Of a stretch of DNA of 9,290 nt, positions 1 through 7,380 are shown in pieces. The notes under the pieces are model-generated. The model had not been told where the DNA came from and ran no database searches. It saw only the letters and a program-made list of their open reading frames with translations. The stretch is from NCBI GenBank assembly GCA_018679695.1, contig JAHHKH010000148.1, positions 1-9,290 of the forward strand. Reading direction: 5' to 3'. Both the position numbers and the translations under genes were made by a program. The stretch comes from Maribacter sp. (lineage in GTDB: Bacteria > Bacteroidota > Bacteroidia > Flavobacteriales > Flavobacteriaceae). The first letter of the stretch is position 1, and every line of letters begins with the position of its first letter.

Positions 1-950
1 GTGAATTGGTATTTAAGGATGCACCTGCGGAATTAGTAGGCAAGGAACGCTTTGGGTTGATAAAATATGTTATGGCTTTGATGAACTCCGCACGACTTGG
101 TGTTGGTGCCCAATCAGTTGGTATTGCCGATGCTGCTTATAGGGAAGCCTTAAAATATGCAGCGGATAGAGCGCAATTTGGAAAAGTGATATTAAACTTT
201 CCTGCCGTTTATGAAATGATTACAAATATGAAGGTGAAGATCGACGCTCTGCGTTCGTTATTATATGAAACGACTTTGTTTGTAGACCTAACAAAGGCTT
301 ATGAAGAAGCTATGAAAGAAAGACGTTTAGAGAAAGAAGAGCGCATGGAAATGAAACACTATATGAAACTTTCAAATGTATTCACTCCATTAATAAAACT
401 TACGGCTAGTGAAGCTTGTAATAAAATGGCTTATGATTCCCTTCAAATTCATGGAGGAACAGGATTTATGAAAGATTTCCCGATTGAACGTATTTACAGA
501 GATGCAAGAATAACGTCAATATATGAAGGAACTTCCCAATTACAGGCGGTGGCTGCAATAAAAGGTGTTACAACCGGAGTCTTTATGGACCAGATAAAAT
601 TTTATGACACCCAGGTTTTAGACAAAAACTGTGAAATTAGAACTAAACTTCACAAAATGACAGAAGCCTTTGAGTCAATTAGCAATAGGGTTATGGAATT
701 AGGTAATACTGAAGTTTTGGATTTCCATTCAAGACGTCTAGTTGAAATGGCAGGGAATATAATTATGGGTTACCTTTTGGTTTTGAATAGCCAAAAAAAT
801 GAAACCTTCTCAAAATCAGCAAGACTGTTTGTCAATATCGCAAGAGCAGAAAATTCCGAGAGTTACAGTTTTATCGATAACTTCGAGATTTCTGAGCTGG
901 AATTATACAAAGTCTTGCAAGCTGAGGAGGTTTTGGAAGAAGTTACTTGA
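1..950 (+). CDS. Acyl-CoA dehydrogenase, C-terminal part (5' end outside window)
   Basis: The reading frame is open to the left edge and the first in-frame candidate start (TTG at 6) is internal to the family, so this is the 3' part of a longer gene. It encodes an FAD-dependent enzyme that makes the alpha-beta double bond in acyl-CoA during beta-oxidation or a related catabolic route. Counting from the TTG codon, RAQFGK (55-60) and IHGGTGF (148-154) are typical of the C-terminal helical domain, and YEGTSQLQ (173-180) holds the catalytic base Glu174 (nt 525-527). After this motif about 130 more residues follow, which ordinary short- or medium-chain enzymes lack. This fits the roughly 600-residue class that includes DmdC-like enzymes. 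The substrate cannot be read from this fragment. It ends 33 bp before the glycosyltransferase gene. Confidence 0.93.
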   Translation, partial: ELVFKDAPAELVGKERFGLIKYVMALMNSARLGVGAQSVGIADAAYREALKYAADRAQFGKVILNFPAVYEMITNMKVKIDALRSLLYETTLFVDLTKAYEEAMKERRLEKEERMEMKHYMKLSNVFTPLIKLTASEACNKMAYDSLQIHGGTGFMKDFPIERIYRDARITSIYEGTSQLQAVAAIKGVTTGVFMDQIKFYDTQVLDKNCEIRTKLHKMTEAFESISNRVMELGNTEVLDFHSRRLVEMAGNIIMGYLLVLNSQKNETFSKSARLFVNIARAENSESYSFIDNFEISELELYKVLQAEEVLEEVT

Positions 951-975
951 ATATAATATGGTTTAATTACTTTTG
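947..975 (+). promoter_or_regulatory. Candidate Bacteroidota-type promoter (TTG-N18-TACTTTTG)
   Basis: TACTTTTG at 968-975 matches the Bacteroidota -7 consensus TAnnTTTG exactly, and a TTG at 947-949 lies 18 bp upstream, inside the usual 17-23 bp range for the -33 element. The -33 element overlaps the stop codon of the acyl-CoA dehydrogenase. Transcription would start at about 980-983, right at the ATG of the glycosyltransferase at 984, giving an almost leaderless message. Short motifs such as these occur by chance in AT-rich DNA, so this is a candidate only. Confidence 0.4.
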
Positions 976-983
976 TTTGACTA

Positions 984-1988
984 ATGATAACAAAAGATAT
1001 TTCATTTATAATTCCCGTTTATAATAGGCCGAATGAAATAGCGGAGCTACTTGAAAGTCTATCACTACAAAAATATGGGAAGCCTTTTGAAGTTGTAATT
1101 GTTGAGGATGGGTCTTCAATCCCCGCTAAGGAGATTGTTGATTCTTTCCGGAATAAATTGAATATCACCTATCTGGAAAAAGAAAACTCTGGTCCGGGAG
1201 ATTCCCGAAATTATGGAATGGAACGGGCGAGGGGCAATTACTTCATAGTCCTGGATTCTGATTGTATATTGCCCTCGCACTATTTGACCTCAGTAGTAGA
1301 TTCCCTTGACCAGGATTTTGTTCATTGTTTTGGCGGTCCCGATGCAGCCCATGAATCTTTTAGTAATGTACAAAAAGCGATAAATTATGCGATGACCTCT
1401 ATATTTTCAACAGGGGGCATTCGTGGGCAGAAATCATCGGTCGATAAGTTTCAACCCAGGAGTTTTAATATGGGGATTTCCAAGAAAGCGTTTGAGGATG
1501 TTGGTGGTTTTGGCAATATTCACCCTGGTGAAGACCCGGATTTAACCATTCGCATTTGGAACAAGGGTTATAAAACCAAATTGATTCCCGAAGCTTTCGT
1601 GTATCATAAGCGTCGAATAGATTGGAACAAGTTTTACAGCCAAGTCAATAAATTTGGGATGGTAAGACCCATTTTAAACAAATGGCATCCTGGAACTGCA
1701 AAGATTACCTACTGGTTTCCGACCTTATTTTGTCTTGGTTTTATAGTGTCAATACTTTTATTGGTTTTCAATATAACCGTACCTATGGTCTTGTATGCGT
1801 TTTATTTCATAGTCATATTCATCGATTCATGGGTAAAAAACAATAGTTTAGTAGTAGCGGCCCTTTCAATAATTGCGGTTAGCATACAGTTCATTGGATA
1901 CGGTCTCGGTTTCCTAAAATCAACCTTTTGGATTAATTTTAGCAATAAGAAACCCATGGAACTGTTCCCAAAGTTATTTTTCAATTAG
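984..1988 (+). CDS. Family 2 glycosyltransferase with C-terminal membrane segments
   Basis: This is an inverting GT-A glycosyltransferase that moves a sugar from a nucleotide-sugar donor, probably at the inner face of the membrane in cell-surface polysaccharide or glycolipid synthesis. The N-terminus (FIIPVYNR, 8-15), the VEDGSS donor-binding turn (40-45), NSGPGDSRN (68-76) and the metal-binding LDSD (90-93, DxD-type) are classical for the GT2 fold. GEDPDL (182-187) supplies the usual ED pair containing the likely catalytic base. After about residue 240 there are two or three hydrophobic stretches (about 244-264, 266-282 and 288-312) that should anchor it in the membrane. The ATG at 984 lies just before the conserved first strand. 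The 334-residue length is normal. No other polysaccharide genes are adjacent, so donor and acceptor stay unknown. Confidence 0.9.
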   Translation: MITKDISFIIPVYNRPNEIAELLESLSLQKYGKPFEVVIVEDGSSIPAKEIVDSFRNKLNITYLEKENSGPGDSRNYGMERARGNYFIVLDSDCILPSHYLTSVVDSLDQDFVHCFGGPDAAHESFSNVQKAINYAMTSIFSTGGIRGQKSSVDKFQPRSFNMGISKKAFEDVGGFGNIHPGEDPDLTIRIWNKGYKTKLIPEAFVYHKRRIDWNKFYSQVNKFGMVRPILNKWHPGTAKITYWFPTLFCLGFIVSILLLVFNITVPMVLYAFYFIVIFIDSWVKNNSLVVAALSIIAVSIQFIGYGLGFLKSTFWINFSNKKPMELFPKLFFN

Positions 1989-2000
1989 AATTATCATAAC

Positions 2001-2954
2001 GTGATCGTCAAAATCAAGAATTTATTAAAGAGAAGAAAGGCAAAAATGTTTTTGATGTTCTTATTGTGCTCTGGTTTGATATGGTTTATTAATAATCTTT
2101 CGGAATCATATATTAGCAATGCCACCTTCGATTTGAAATATATAAATGTTCCAGATAGTCTATTGCTCGACCATGCTTCCAAAGAAGAGGTAGATGTAAA
2201 GGTCCAGGCAAGCGGTTTTCAGTTTTTAAGGTTTAATGTGAAGAATAAGGAAATAAAGATCGATTTATCCTCTGCAAGTCTTAAGGATGGTAAACACTAT
2301 ATTCCGCAAAGTGTTTATCGCAAGCAAATAGATAAGCAACTGCGATCAATGACCCTTCTGGAAATTGATAGGGATACCTTATTCTTTGACTTCACGAAAG
2401 TAGGATCTAAAAAAGTGCCTGTTAATTCAAAAGTGAACATTACATTTTCACCGAATTATATTTTGGACGGCCCCTTGAAGATCGAACCTAGCATGATTAC
2501 CATCAGGGGACCTAAAACCAGCATCGATACCATAAATAGTGTAAGTACACTAAAGATAGATTTCATTGAGGAGACAACGAATTTCACCCATAAGGTCGAA
2601 TTGTTCAAGAATCCTGAACTGATAAATACCACCTACTCGAATAATGCCGTATATATTTCAGGGAAAGTGGCTCGATTTTCTGAAAAGTTGGTCAAAGTTC
2701 CTGTCAAAGTGATCAATCTGCCCGAAGGTTATGAGATAAGAACATTTCCCGATGTGGTCTCAGTACTTTGCAAAGCAAAATTGGATAATTTGAAAAACCT
2801 TGATAGTACCGCTTTTGAAGTGGTCGCAGATTACCATACCATAAACGATAACACCTCTAAAATCATCACTTTGGAGTTACTTAAGATGCCCCAAAATTTG
2901 CATAGTGCCAAGTTGAATGAGACCCAGGTCGAATATATTTTAAAACGACAATGA
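2001..2954 (+). CDS. YbbR-like (CdaR-like) domain membrane protein
   Basis: A single-pass membrane protein with a mostly beta-rich extracytoplasmic part. The start is a GTG at 2001. The short basic stretch KNLLKRRKAK (7-16) is followed by a membrane segment (about 16-33, FLMFLLCSGLIWF) ending in NNLSESY, a pattern I associate with Bacteroidota YbbR-like proteins. The internal ATG at 2046 (Met16) would remove the basic flank, so the GTG is preferred. The remaining 280 residues look like tandem YbbR-type repeats, for example VPVNSKVNITFSPNY and VKVPVKVINLPEGY. In Firmicutes the related CdaR regulates the diadenylate cyclase CdaA, but no cdaA lies here and the role in Bacteroidota is not established. 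Its last codons overlap coaE (ATGA, 2951-2954), pointing to translational coupling. Confidence 0.82.
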   Translation: MIVKIKNLLKRRKAKMFLMFLLCSGLIWFINNLSESYISNATFDLKYINVPDSLLLDHASKEEVDVKVQASGFQFLRFNVKNKEIKIDLSSASLKDGKHYIPQSVYRKQIDKQLRSMTLLEIDRDTLFFDFTKVGSKKVPVNSKVNITFSPNYILDGPLKIEPSMITIRGPKTSIDTINSVSTLKIDFIEETTNFTHKVELFKNPELINTTYSNNAVYISGKVARFSEKLVKVPVKVINLPEGYEIRTFPDVVSVLCKAKLDNLKNLDSTAFEVVADYHTINDNTSKIITLELLKMPQNLHSAKLNETQVEYILKRQ

Positions 2955-3541
2955 TTATCGTTGGCTTAACAGGAGGTATAGGGAGTGGTAAAAGCACGGT
3001 TGCCAAAATGTTCAAAGAACTTGGAGTTCCCGTTTACAATTCCGATAAGAAAGCCAGGAAGTTAATGAAATCCTCTAAGAAAATCAGAAAATCAATTAAA
3101 GGTCTTTTAGGAGATGAGGCCTATGATGGTAAGGAATTGAACAAAACATATATTGCCAGCAAGATTTTTAAGGATAAAACGCTATTAGATCAAATGAATG
3201 CCATTGTTCATCCAGCAGTTCGGCGAAACTTCATGGCCTGGGTAAACAAACAGCAAGCTCCCTACGTTATCCAAGAGGCGGCAATAATATTCGAAAACGA
3301 CCTTCAACAATTCTATGATAAAGTCATATTGGTAACTGCACCGGAGAAATTACGAATAAAAAGAGTCATGGAAAGGGATGGCATTCCTAAATCAGAAATA
3401 TTGGCCCGTATTGCAAACCAATGGCAGGACACCAGAAAGATTCAACTATCGGACTTTGTGATCCATAATCTTGAATTGGAGGATACCACCTTAAGAGTAA
3501 ATGAAGTCCATAAGCTTCTCCTTGGTTATAGCAGGGGTTAA
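2951..3541 (+). CDS. coaE: Dephospho-CoA kinase
   Basis: Cytoplasmic enzyme for the last step of coenzyme A synthesis: ATP-dependent phosphorylation of the ribose 3'-hydroxyl of dephospho-CoA. The 196-residue length is normal. The Walker A motif GGIGSGKS is at 8-15. Asp32 in YNSD aligns with the catalytic Asp33 of the E. coli enzyme, while the first Asp of its DAD motif is Asn30 here. VHPAV (86-90), IIFE (112-115), the RD of ERDGIP (141-146, lid region) and the final DFVIHN (168-173) are all family landmarks. The ATG overlaps the ybbR stop by 4 nt and no Shine-Dalgarno sequence precedes it, so reinitiation after YbbR is likely. The product probably has no direct functional link to YbbR. Identification is secure. 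Confidence 0.96.
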   Translation: MIIVGLTGGIGSGKSTVAKMFKELGVPVYNSDKKARKLMKSSKKIRKSIKGLLGDEAYDGKELNKTYIASKIFKDKTLLDQMNAIVHPAVRRNFMAWVNKQQAPYVIQEAAIIFENDLQQFYDKVILVTAPEKLRIKRVMERDGIPKSEILARIANQWQDTRKIQLSDFVIHNLELEDTTLRVNEVHKLLLGYSRG

Positions 3542-3547
3542 GCCATT

Positions 3548-3597
3548 TTAACATTTTTGTTAAGGTTAGGTTAAACGTACAAAATGCTAGTTGTTAA
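3548..3597 (+). promoter_or_regulatory. Putative operator of GTTAA repeats before the two-component genes
   Basis: The 76-bp gap between coaE and the histidine kinase contains a perfect 16-bp inverted repeat, TTAACATTTTTGTTAA (3548-3563). GTTAA recurs in the same orientation at 3559, 3570 and 3593, and an additional GTTAG sits at 3565. The first two copies are 11 bp apart and the third is 23 bp further on, about two more turns. Direct repeats on an 11-bp period are typical of OmpR/PhoB-family binding sites, and the downstream operon encodes such a regulator. An autoregulatory operator is therefore my inference. TAATTTTA (3603-3610) is a near match to a -7 element, but I see no well-spaced -33 partner. 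Confidence 0.4.
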
Positions 3598-3617
3598 ATC
3601 TTTAATTTTACGAGTAG

Positions 3618-5198
3618 ATGAATAAGAGGTTGTTTGTTCTTTTGGTCATTCTTATGAGCCTCTCACTAATTGGGATAATCTTTGTACAAGGTTATTGGAT
3701 CAAGAAGTCTGTCGAGGATAAAGAAGAACAATTTTCGAATAGTGTCTCTGAGGTACTCGATAGGGTTACCGATAAAATAACCCGAAGAGAACGAAATGAC
3801 TACTTTGATAGATATGTTAATGTCAAGGATAGCGTAGGGGAGTTAACGGGCTCAAACATTAAGAACTTCTTTTTTATTGATCAAGATATTAGCTCTGATG
3901 AAATACACTTTTATTCCCATGGTATTTTGGAGGAGGAATATAATATCGCATCTACGTTCTTTGACAGCGGTAATGGTGATGACTCCACGACCGTAAAAAA
4001 TTATACTAGCAAGCGTTTTAAGGCAACCTATAAGGAAGATTTGGGGTTTGATGGTCGTCAGAGTAGATTTACGCCTATTGAAAAAATTGAAAAGATAGGG
4101 GGATTATCCTCAATGGAAATATCGGCATTTGAAGATGTTTTCAGTGAATTTGCAAAACGTGTACCAATACACAATAGGGTATCAAAGCAGGAAATTGAAC
4201 TATTGTTGGAACGTGAGTTGAACAATCGTAATATCAATACCGACTATGAATATGGAATAGCAAGCAAGGGATTGCCAACTACCGTAAAATCAAGAAAATA
4301 CAGTTTTCGTAAGTCAGCACCCTATAAATCAGCAATATTTAAAGACGCAGAAGGCAATTCGAATTATGCATTGATGATTACTTTTCCTAAAAAGAAAAGG
4401 TTTTTGATTCGCTCAATTTTAGGAATGGCGACATTATCGGTCCTTTTCACACTTGTGATTATCGTGGCCTATTCAAGTGCTATTTATCAATTGATAAAGC
4501 AAAAACAGATTTCTGAGATCAAATCTGATTTTATCAATAATATGACCCATGAATTCAAAACACCGATAGCTACTATTAATTTGGCGGTGGAGGCTATTAA
4601 AAATCCCCAGGTAATCGACGATAAGGAAAGGGTAATGCGTTACCTAAAAATGATACGGGATGAGAATAAGCGTATGCATGCCCAAGTTGAGAATGTTTTA
4701 CGTATTTCCAAATTGGAGAAAAACCAATTGGACATTAGTAAGGACAGGGTTGATGTACACGACATAATACAGGATGCCTTAGCCCATGTTGAATTAATCG
4801 TTGACGATCGCGGTGGTTATATAGAAACGCATTTAAAAGCTGGTAGAAAAGACGTATTGGCCAACGAGATGCACTTTACCAACGTCATTGTGAATATTTT
4901 GGACAATGCCATTAAATATTCCCCGGAAGGTCCTAAAATTGATATTTACACCGAAGAGGTTAAGAATAATATCATCATAGAAATAAGGGATCAAGGTGCG
5001 GGAATGAGTAAAGCGGTATTAAAAAGGGTATTTGAAAAATTTTATAGGGAACATACAGGGGATATACATAATATAAAGGGTCATGGATTAGGCCTTGCTT
5101 ACGTAAAAAGAATAATAGAAGATCATCAAGGAGAGGTTTATGCTGAAAGCGAAAAAGATAAAGGAAGCACTTTCTACATAAAACTACCTTTAATTTAA
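3618..5198 (+). CDS. Sensor histidine kinase, RprX-like, without HAMP domain
   Basis: Membrane histidine kinase of the two-component pair with the next gene. Membrane segment 1 is at about 5-27 and segment 2 at about 263-288. Between them lies a periplasmic sensor of about 235 residues that I cannot assign to a named domain. Only about 20 residues separate segment 2 from the H box, too few for a HAMP domain. The phosphoacceptor is His311 in MTHEFKTP. The N box (NILDNAIKY, 426-434), G1 box (DQGAGM, 458-463), F box (VFEKFYR, 471-477) and G2 box (GHGLGL, 488-493) are complete, so the kinase should be active. The arrangement resembles RprX of Bacteroides. Starts at ATG 3618 after a repeat-containing gap. 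The response regulator begins 6 bp after its stop. The signal is unknown. Confidence 0.94.
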   Translation: MNKRLFVLLVILMSLSLIGIIFVQGYWIKKSVEDKEEQFSNSVSEVLDRVTDKITRRERNDYFDRYVNVKDSVGELTGSNIKNFFFIDQDISSDEIHFYSHGILEEEYNIASTFFDSGNGDDSTTVKNYTSKRFKATYKEDLGFDGRQSRFTPIEKIEKIGGLSSMEISAFEDVFSEFAKRVPIHNRVSKQEIELLLERELNNRNINTDYEYGIASKGLPTTVKSRKYSFRKSAPYKSAIFKDAEGNSNYALMITFPKKKRFLIRSILGMATLSVLFTLVIIVAYSSAIYQLIKQKQISEIKSDFINNMTHEFKTPIATINLAVEAIKNPQVIDDKERVMRYLKMIRDENKRMHAQVENVLRISKLEKNQLDISKDRVDVHDIIQDALAHVELIVDDRGGYIETHLKAGRKDVLANEMHFTNVIVNILDNAIKYSPEGPKIDIYTEEVKNNIIIEIRDQGAGMSKAVLKRVFEKFYREHTGDIHNIKGHGLGLAYVKRIIEDHQGEVYAESEKDKGSTFYIKLPLI

Positions 5199-5204
5199 TG
5201 AATT

Positions 5205-5918
5205 ATGGAAACAATTAACAAGAAAATACTTTTAGTGGAAGATGATCCCAATTTTGGGATTGTTTTAAAAGACTACTTGTCAATGAACAATTTTGATGTG
5301 ACATTGGCCAAGAATGGTATGGAGGGATTCGAAAAGTTTAAAAAGGATAATTATGATGTTTGTATTTTGGATGTTATGATGCCCTATAAAGACGGCTTCA
5401 CCCTTGCCCGTGAGATTCGTGAAAAGAACGAAAATGTGCCAATCGTTTTTCTCACTGCAAAGACGATGAAGGAAGATGTGCTCAAAGGATATAAAGCGGG
5501 TGCAGATGATTATTTGAACAAGCCATTTGATTCTGAAGTACTCTTGATGAAGCTTAAAGCAATACTTCAAAGAAAAGCTTCCAATACCTTAGCGGATAGC
5601 AAGAAATTTGAATTTCAAATTGGCGGATTTCACCTGAATTCAAAACTGAGATTCTTAAAATACAAAGATGAGGAGGCCATAAAGCTTTCACCTAAGGAAA
5701 ATGAATTATTACGCCTTTTGGCACTACATGAGAATGATTTAATGCCAAGGGAATTAGCCTTGACGAAGATTTGGCGAGACGACAATTATTTCACTTCAAG
5801 AAGCATGGATGTGTACATTGCCAAATTGCGCAAGTATCTTAAGCGAGATGATACGGTTGAGATTTTGAATATACATGGGGAAGGATTCAGATTGGTCATA
5901 AAAACAGAATCTGAGTAA
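5205..5918 (+). CDS. OmpR/PhoB-family response regulator, RprY-like
   Basis: DNA-binding response regulator, partner of the upstream histidine kinase. The receiver domain (about 6-122) has the acidic pocket Glu12-Asp13-Asp14, the phosphoacceptor Asp56 in ILDVMMP, Thr84 and Lys106 in NKPF, so all switch residues are present. A winged-helix DNA-binding domain fills about 132-235; its recognition-helix region is SRSMDVYIAKLRKYL (197-211) and the wing ends in GEGFRL, where many relatives have Tyr for Phe. Sequence such as VMMPYKDGFTLA and FLTAKTMKEDVLKG reminds me of RprY from Bacteroides, though this is from memory. The 237-residue length is usual. It probably binds the GTTAA repeats upstream of the kinase gene. 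An intrinsic terminator follows 28 bp after its stop. Confidence 0.95.
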   Translation: METINKKILLVEDDPNFGIVLKDYLSMNNFDVTLAKNGMEGFEKFKKDNYDVCILDVMMPYKDGFTLAREIREKNENVPIVFLTAKTMKEDVLKGYKAGADDYLNKPFDSEVLLMKLKAILQRKASNTLADSKKFEFQIGGFHLNSKLRFLKYKDEEAIKLSPKENELLRLLALHENDLMPRELALTKIWRDDNYFTSRSMDVYIAKLRKYLKRDDTVEILNIHGEGFRLVIKTESE

Positions 5919-5946
5919 GAAAATAGCTATCTATAATAAATTAATT

Positions 5947-5974
5947 GCCCTAACAATTTCGTTGGGGCTTTTTT
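5947..5974 (+). terminator. Rho-independent terminator after the response regulator
   Basis: GCCCTAAC (5947-5954) pairs with GTTGGGGC (5961-5968) across a 6-nt loop, giving an 8-bp stem with a single T-G wobble, followed directly by six T (5969-5974). It ends the plus-strand block and lies between convergent genes; the T tract overlaps the gluconokinase stop codon. Read on the minus strand the same stem is followed by AATTAATTT rather than a clean T tract, so it may work only weakly in that direction. Confidence 0.85.
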
Positions 5975-6464
5975 ATTGTGTCATTTTCATTATTTGGTAA
6001 ACTATATCTTCCGGGGATTTTAGTATCGAAATTTGGATTGAATTTTTTGGGATCTCTAAGGTATCGAACTGTGATTTTAAGAGTTTTGCTGGCATATAGT
6101 GGTCTTTTCTTGCTTTAAGTCTAGCATAGATCTGGTCAAATGTACCATGCAGATATACAAATACCATTTGATTTATCAATCCTTGTTTTAGTTGAGTCCT
6201 ATATTTTTCCTTAAGGGCCGAACAGGCTATAACTGCCCCTTCATTTTTATGATCAATAGCCAGTTCATTCAATTTTTGCAACCAGCCCTTGCGGTCCGTG
6301 TCATTGAGCGGACAACCATTTGCCATTTTCTGTACATTGGCTTTGGGATGATAATCATCGCCATCGAAAAAGGGGATATTCAATTTGGTGGCCAGGAGCT
6401 TTCCAACTGTAGACTTGCCACTACCGGAGACCCCCATGATTATATATATATGGTCCTTATTCAT
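5973..6464 (-). CDS. gntK: Gluconokinase
   Basis: Cytoplasmic kinase that phosphorylates D-gluconate to 6-phosphogluconate, feeding the pentose phosphate or Entner-Doudoroff routes. All family landmarks are present: Walker A GVSGSGKS (11-18), GDDYHP (35-40), NVQKMANGCPLND (43-55), DRKGWL (57-62), ACSALK (80-85), and the C-terminal RKDHYMP and SQFDTLEIP (131-139). The 163-residue length is typical of the GntK/IdnK class. The ATG at 6464 lies 8 nt inside the 3' end of miaA, and no Shine-Dalgarno sequence precedes it, so it is probably translated by coupling. No gluconate transporter or Entner-Doudoroff gene is in the window, so this is a stand-alone salvage kinase here. The gene is the last of the minus-strand operon. 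Confidence 0.95.
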   Translation of the reverse strand: MNKDHIYIIMGVSGSGKSTVGKLLATKLNIPFFDGDDYHPKANVQKMANGCPLNDTDRKGWLQKLNELAIDHKNEGAVIACSALKEKYRTQLKQGLINQMVFVYLHGTFDQIYARLKARKDHYMPAKLLKSQFDTLEIPKNSIQISILKSPEDIVYQIMKMTQ

Positions 6465-7380
6465 TAGCTGTACGAATTCTTTCTTTGTCTATCTTTTGTA
6501 TAATAGTATTAAACTCAGCATCATGATTAAACCATATGATATTATCTTTTTTTCTATACCAGGTCAATTGTCTTTTAGCAAACCGTCGTGTATTCTTTTT
6601 TATTTCAGAAATGGCAAAATCCAATTCCCATTTACCATCAAAATAGTTGAAAAGTTCATTGTAACCAACTGTTTGCAAAGCATTTAAAGCTTTATGGGGA
6701 TAAACGCTTTTGGCTTCCGCCAAAAGGCCCTCTTCGATCATTTTGTCGACTCTTTGGTTTATGTGATGGTATATAACCTCACGGTTGGCCGTTAAACCAA
6801 CAGTAATCGTCTGGAACAATCGTTTTGTTTTTTTCTTATTCAGGAATGAAGAGTAGGGCTTACCAGTACCAATACAAATTTCCAATGCACGTATCAATCT
6901 ACGCGGATTATGAATATCCATATGGTTAAAATACGTTTCATCCATTGGTTTTAATTGACTTTGAAGTTCAGTAATACCCTTGTCACGAAGTATTTTATTC
7001 AACCTTTCGCGAATAGCGGGATCTACATTAGGAAATGCATCCAGACCATTGATGACAGCATCTACGTATAAGCCACTACCGCCTACCATGATTACACAAT
7101 CATGCTTTTTAAACAAGTTATTCAGAAGTGCAATGGCTTCCTTTTCAAAATCACCGACCGAATAGGCGTCAAAAATGCTTTTATGTTGAATACAGTGGTG
7201 GGGTACTGCCGCTAATTCCTCGGCACTTGGTACCGCAGTACCAAGTTGCATCTCTTTATAGAACTGCCGGGAATCTGCAGAAAGTATCTCGGTATTGTAA
7301 TGTTTTGCCAACCTTATCGCCAAACGTGTCTTACCAATAGCGGTAGGACCAACAACAGCGATAAGGGTTTTTAAAGCCAC
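6457..7380 (-). CDS. miaA: tRNA dimethylallyltransferase
   Basis: Transfers the dimethylallyl group from DMAPP to N6 of A37 in tRNAs that read UNN codons, the first step of i6A/ms2i6A formation. Landmarks are the P-loop GPTAIGKT (11-18), ADSRQFY (35-41) with the presumed catalytic Asp36, GGSGLY (100-105), NPRR (158-161) plus RALE (164-167), VGYNEL (238-243) and the tRNA-binding NTRRFAKRQLTWYRK (263-277). Ser102 stands where the E. coli enzyme has Thr in GGT, a conservative change. Length of 307 is normal. The start is GTG at 7380, which shares one base with the channel stop; no Met lies between it and the P-loop, and an AAGGAGG sequence sits 4 nt upstream. It overlaps gntK by 8 nt. Confidence 0.96.
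   Translation of the reverse strand: MALKTLIAVVGPTAIGKTRLAIRLAKHYNTEILSADSRQFYKEMQLGTAVPSAEELAAVPHHCIQHKSIFDAYSVGDFEKEAIALLNNLFKKHDCVIMVGGSGLYVDAVINGLDAFPNVDPAIRERLNKILRDKGITELQSQLKPMDETYFNHMDIHNPRRLIRALEICIGTGKPYSSFLNKKKTKRLFQTITVGLTANREVIYHHINQRVDKMIEEGLLAEAKSVYPHKALNALQTVGYNELFNYFDGKWELDFAISEIKKNTRRFAKRQLTWYRKKDNIIWFNHDAEFNTIIQKIDKERIRTANE
7225..7246. repeat. Perfect 9-bp inverted repeat inside miaA
   Basis: ACTTGGTAC (7225-7233) and GTACCAAGT (7238-7246) are exact reverse complements around a 4-nt loop, CGCA on the plus strand and TGCG in the miaA message. The segment codes for LGTAVPS, of which GTAVP is commonly conserved in MiaA, so part of the symmetry may follow from the protein. The hairpin is certain as sequence; any function is unproven. 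Confidence 0.55.

Noticed and set aside
1..950. TTG at 6 as the true start of the dehydrogenase
   Set aside because: The codons before it are open to the window edge and the family has several hundred residues upstream (N-terminal and beta domains), so the gene is cut by the window and not truncated.
3548..3563. Inverted repeat after coaE as a transcription terminator
   Set aside because: The stem is 6 bp with a single G-C pair and is followed by AAGGTTAGG instead of a T tract, so it would not terminate; an operator is more plausible.
6440..6450. TATATATATA run as a repeat or promoter
   Set aside because: It encodes the conserved first strand of gluconokinase (HIYIIMG) and is too short to be a meaningful repeat.
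6192..6687. Plus-strand open frames over gntK and the 3' end of miaA
   Set aside because: They are shadows of two well-identified minus-strand genes, without motifs or plausible start context.
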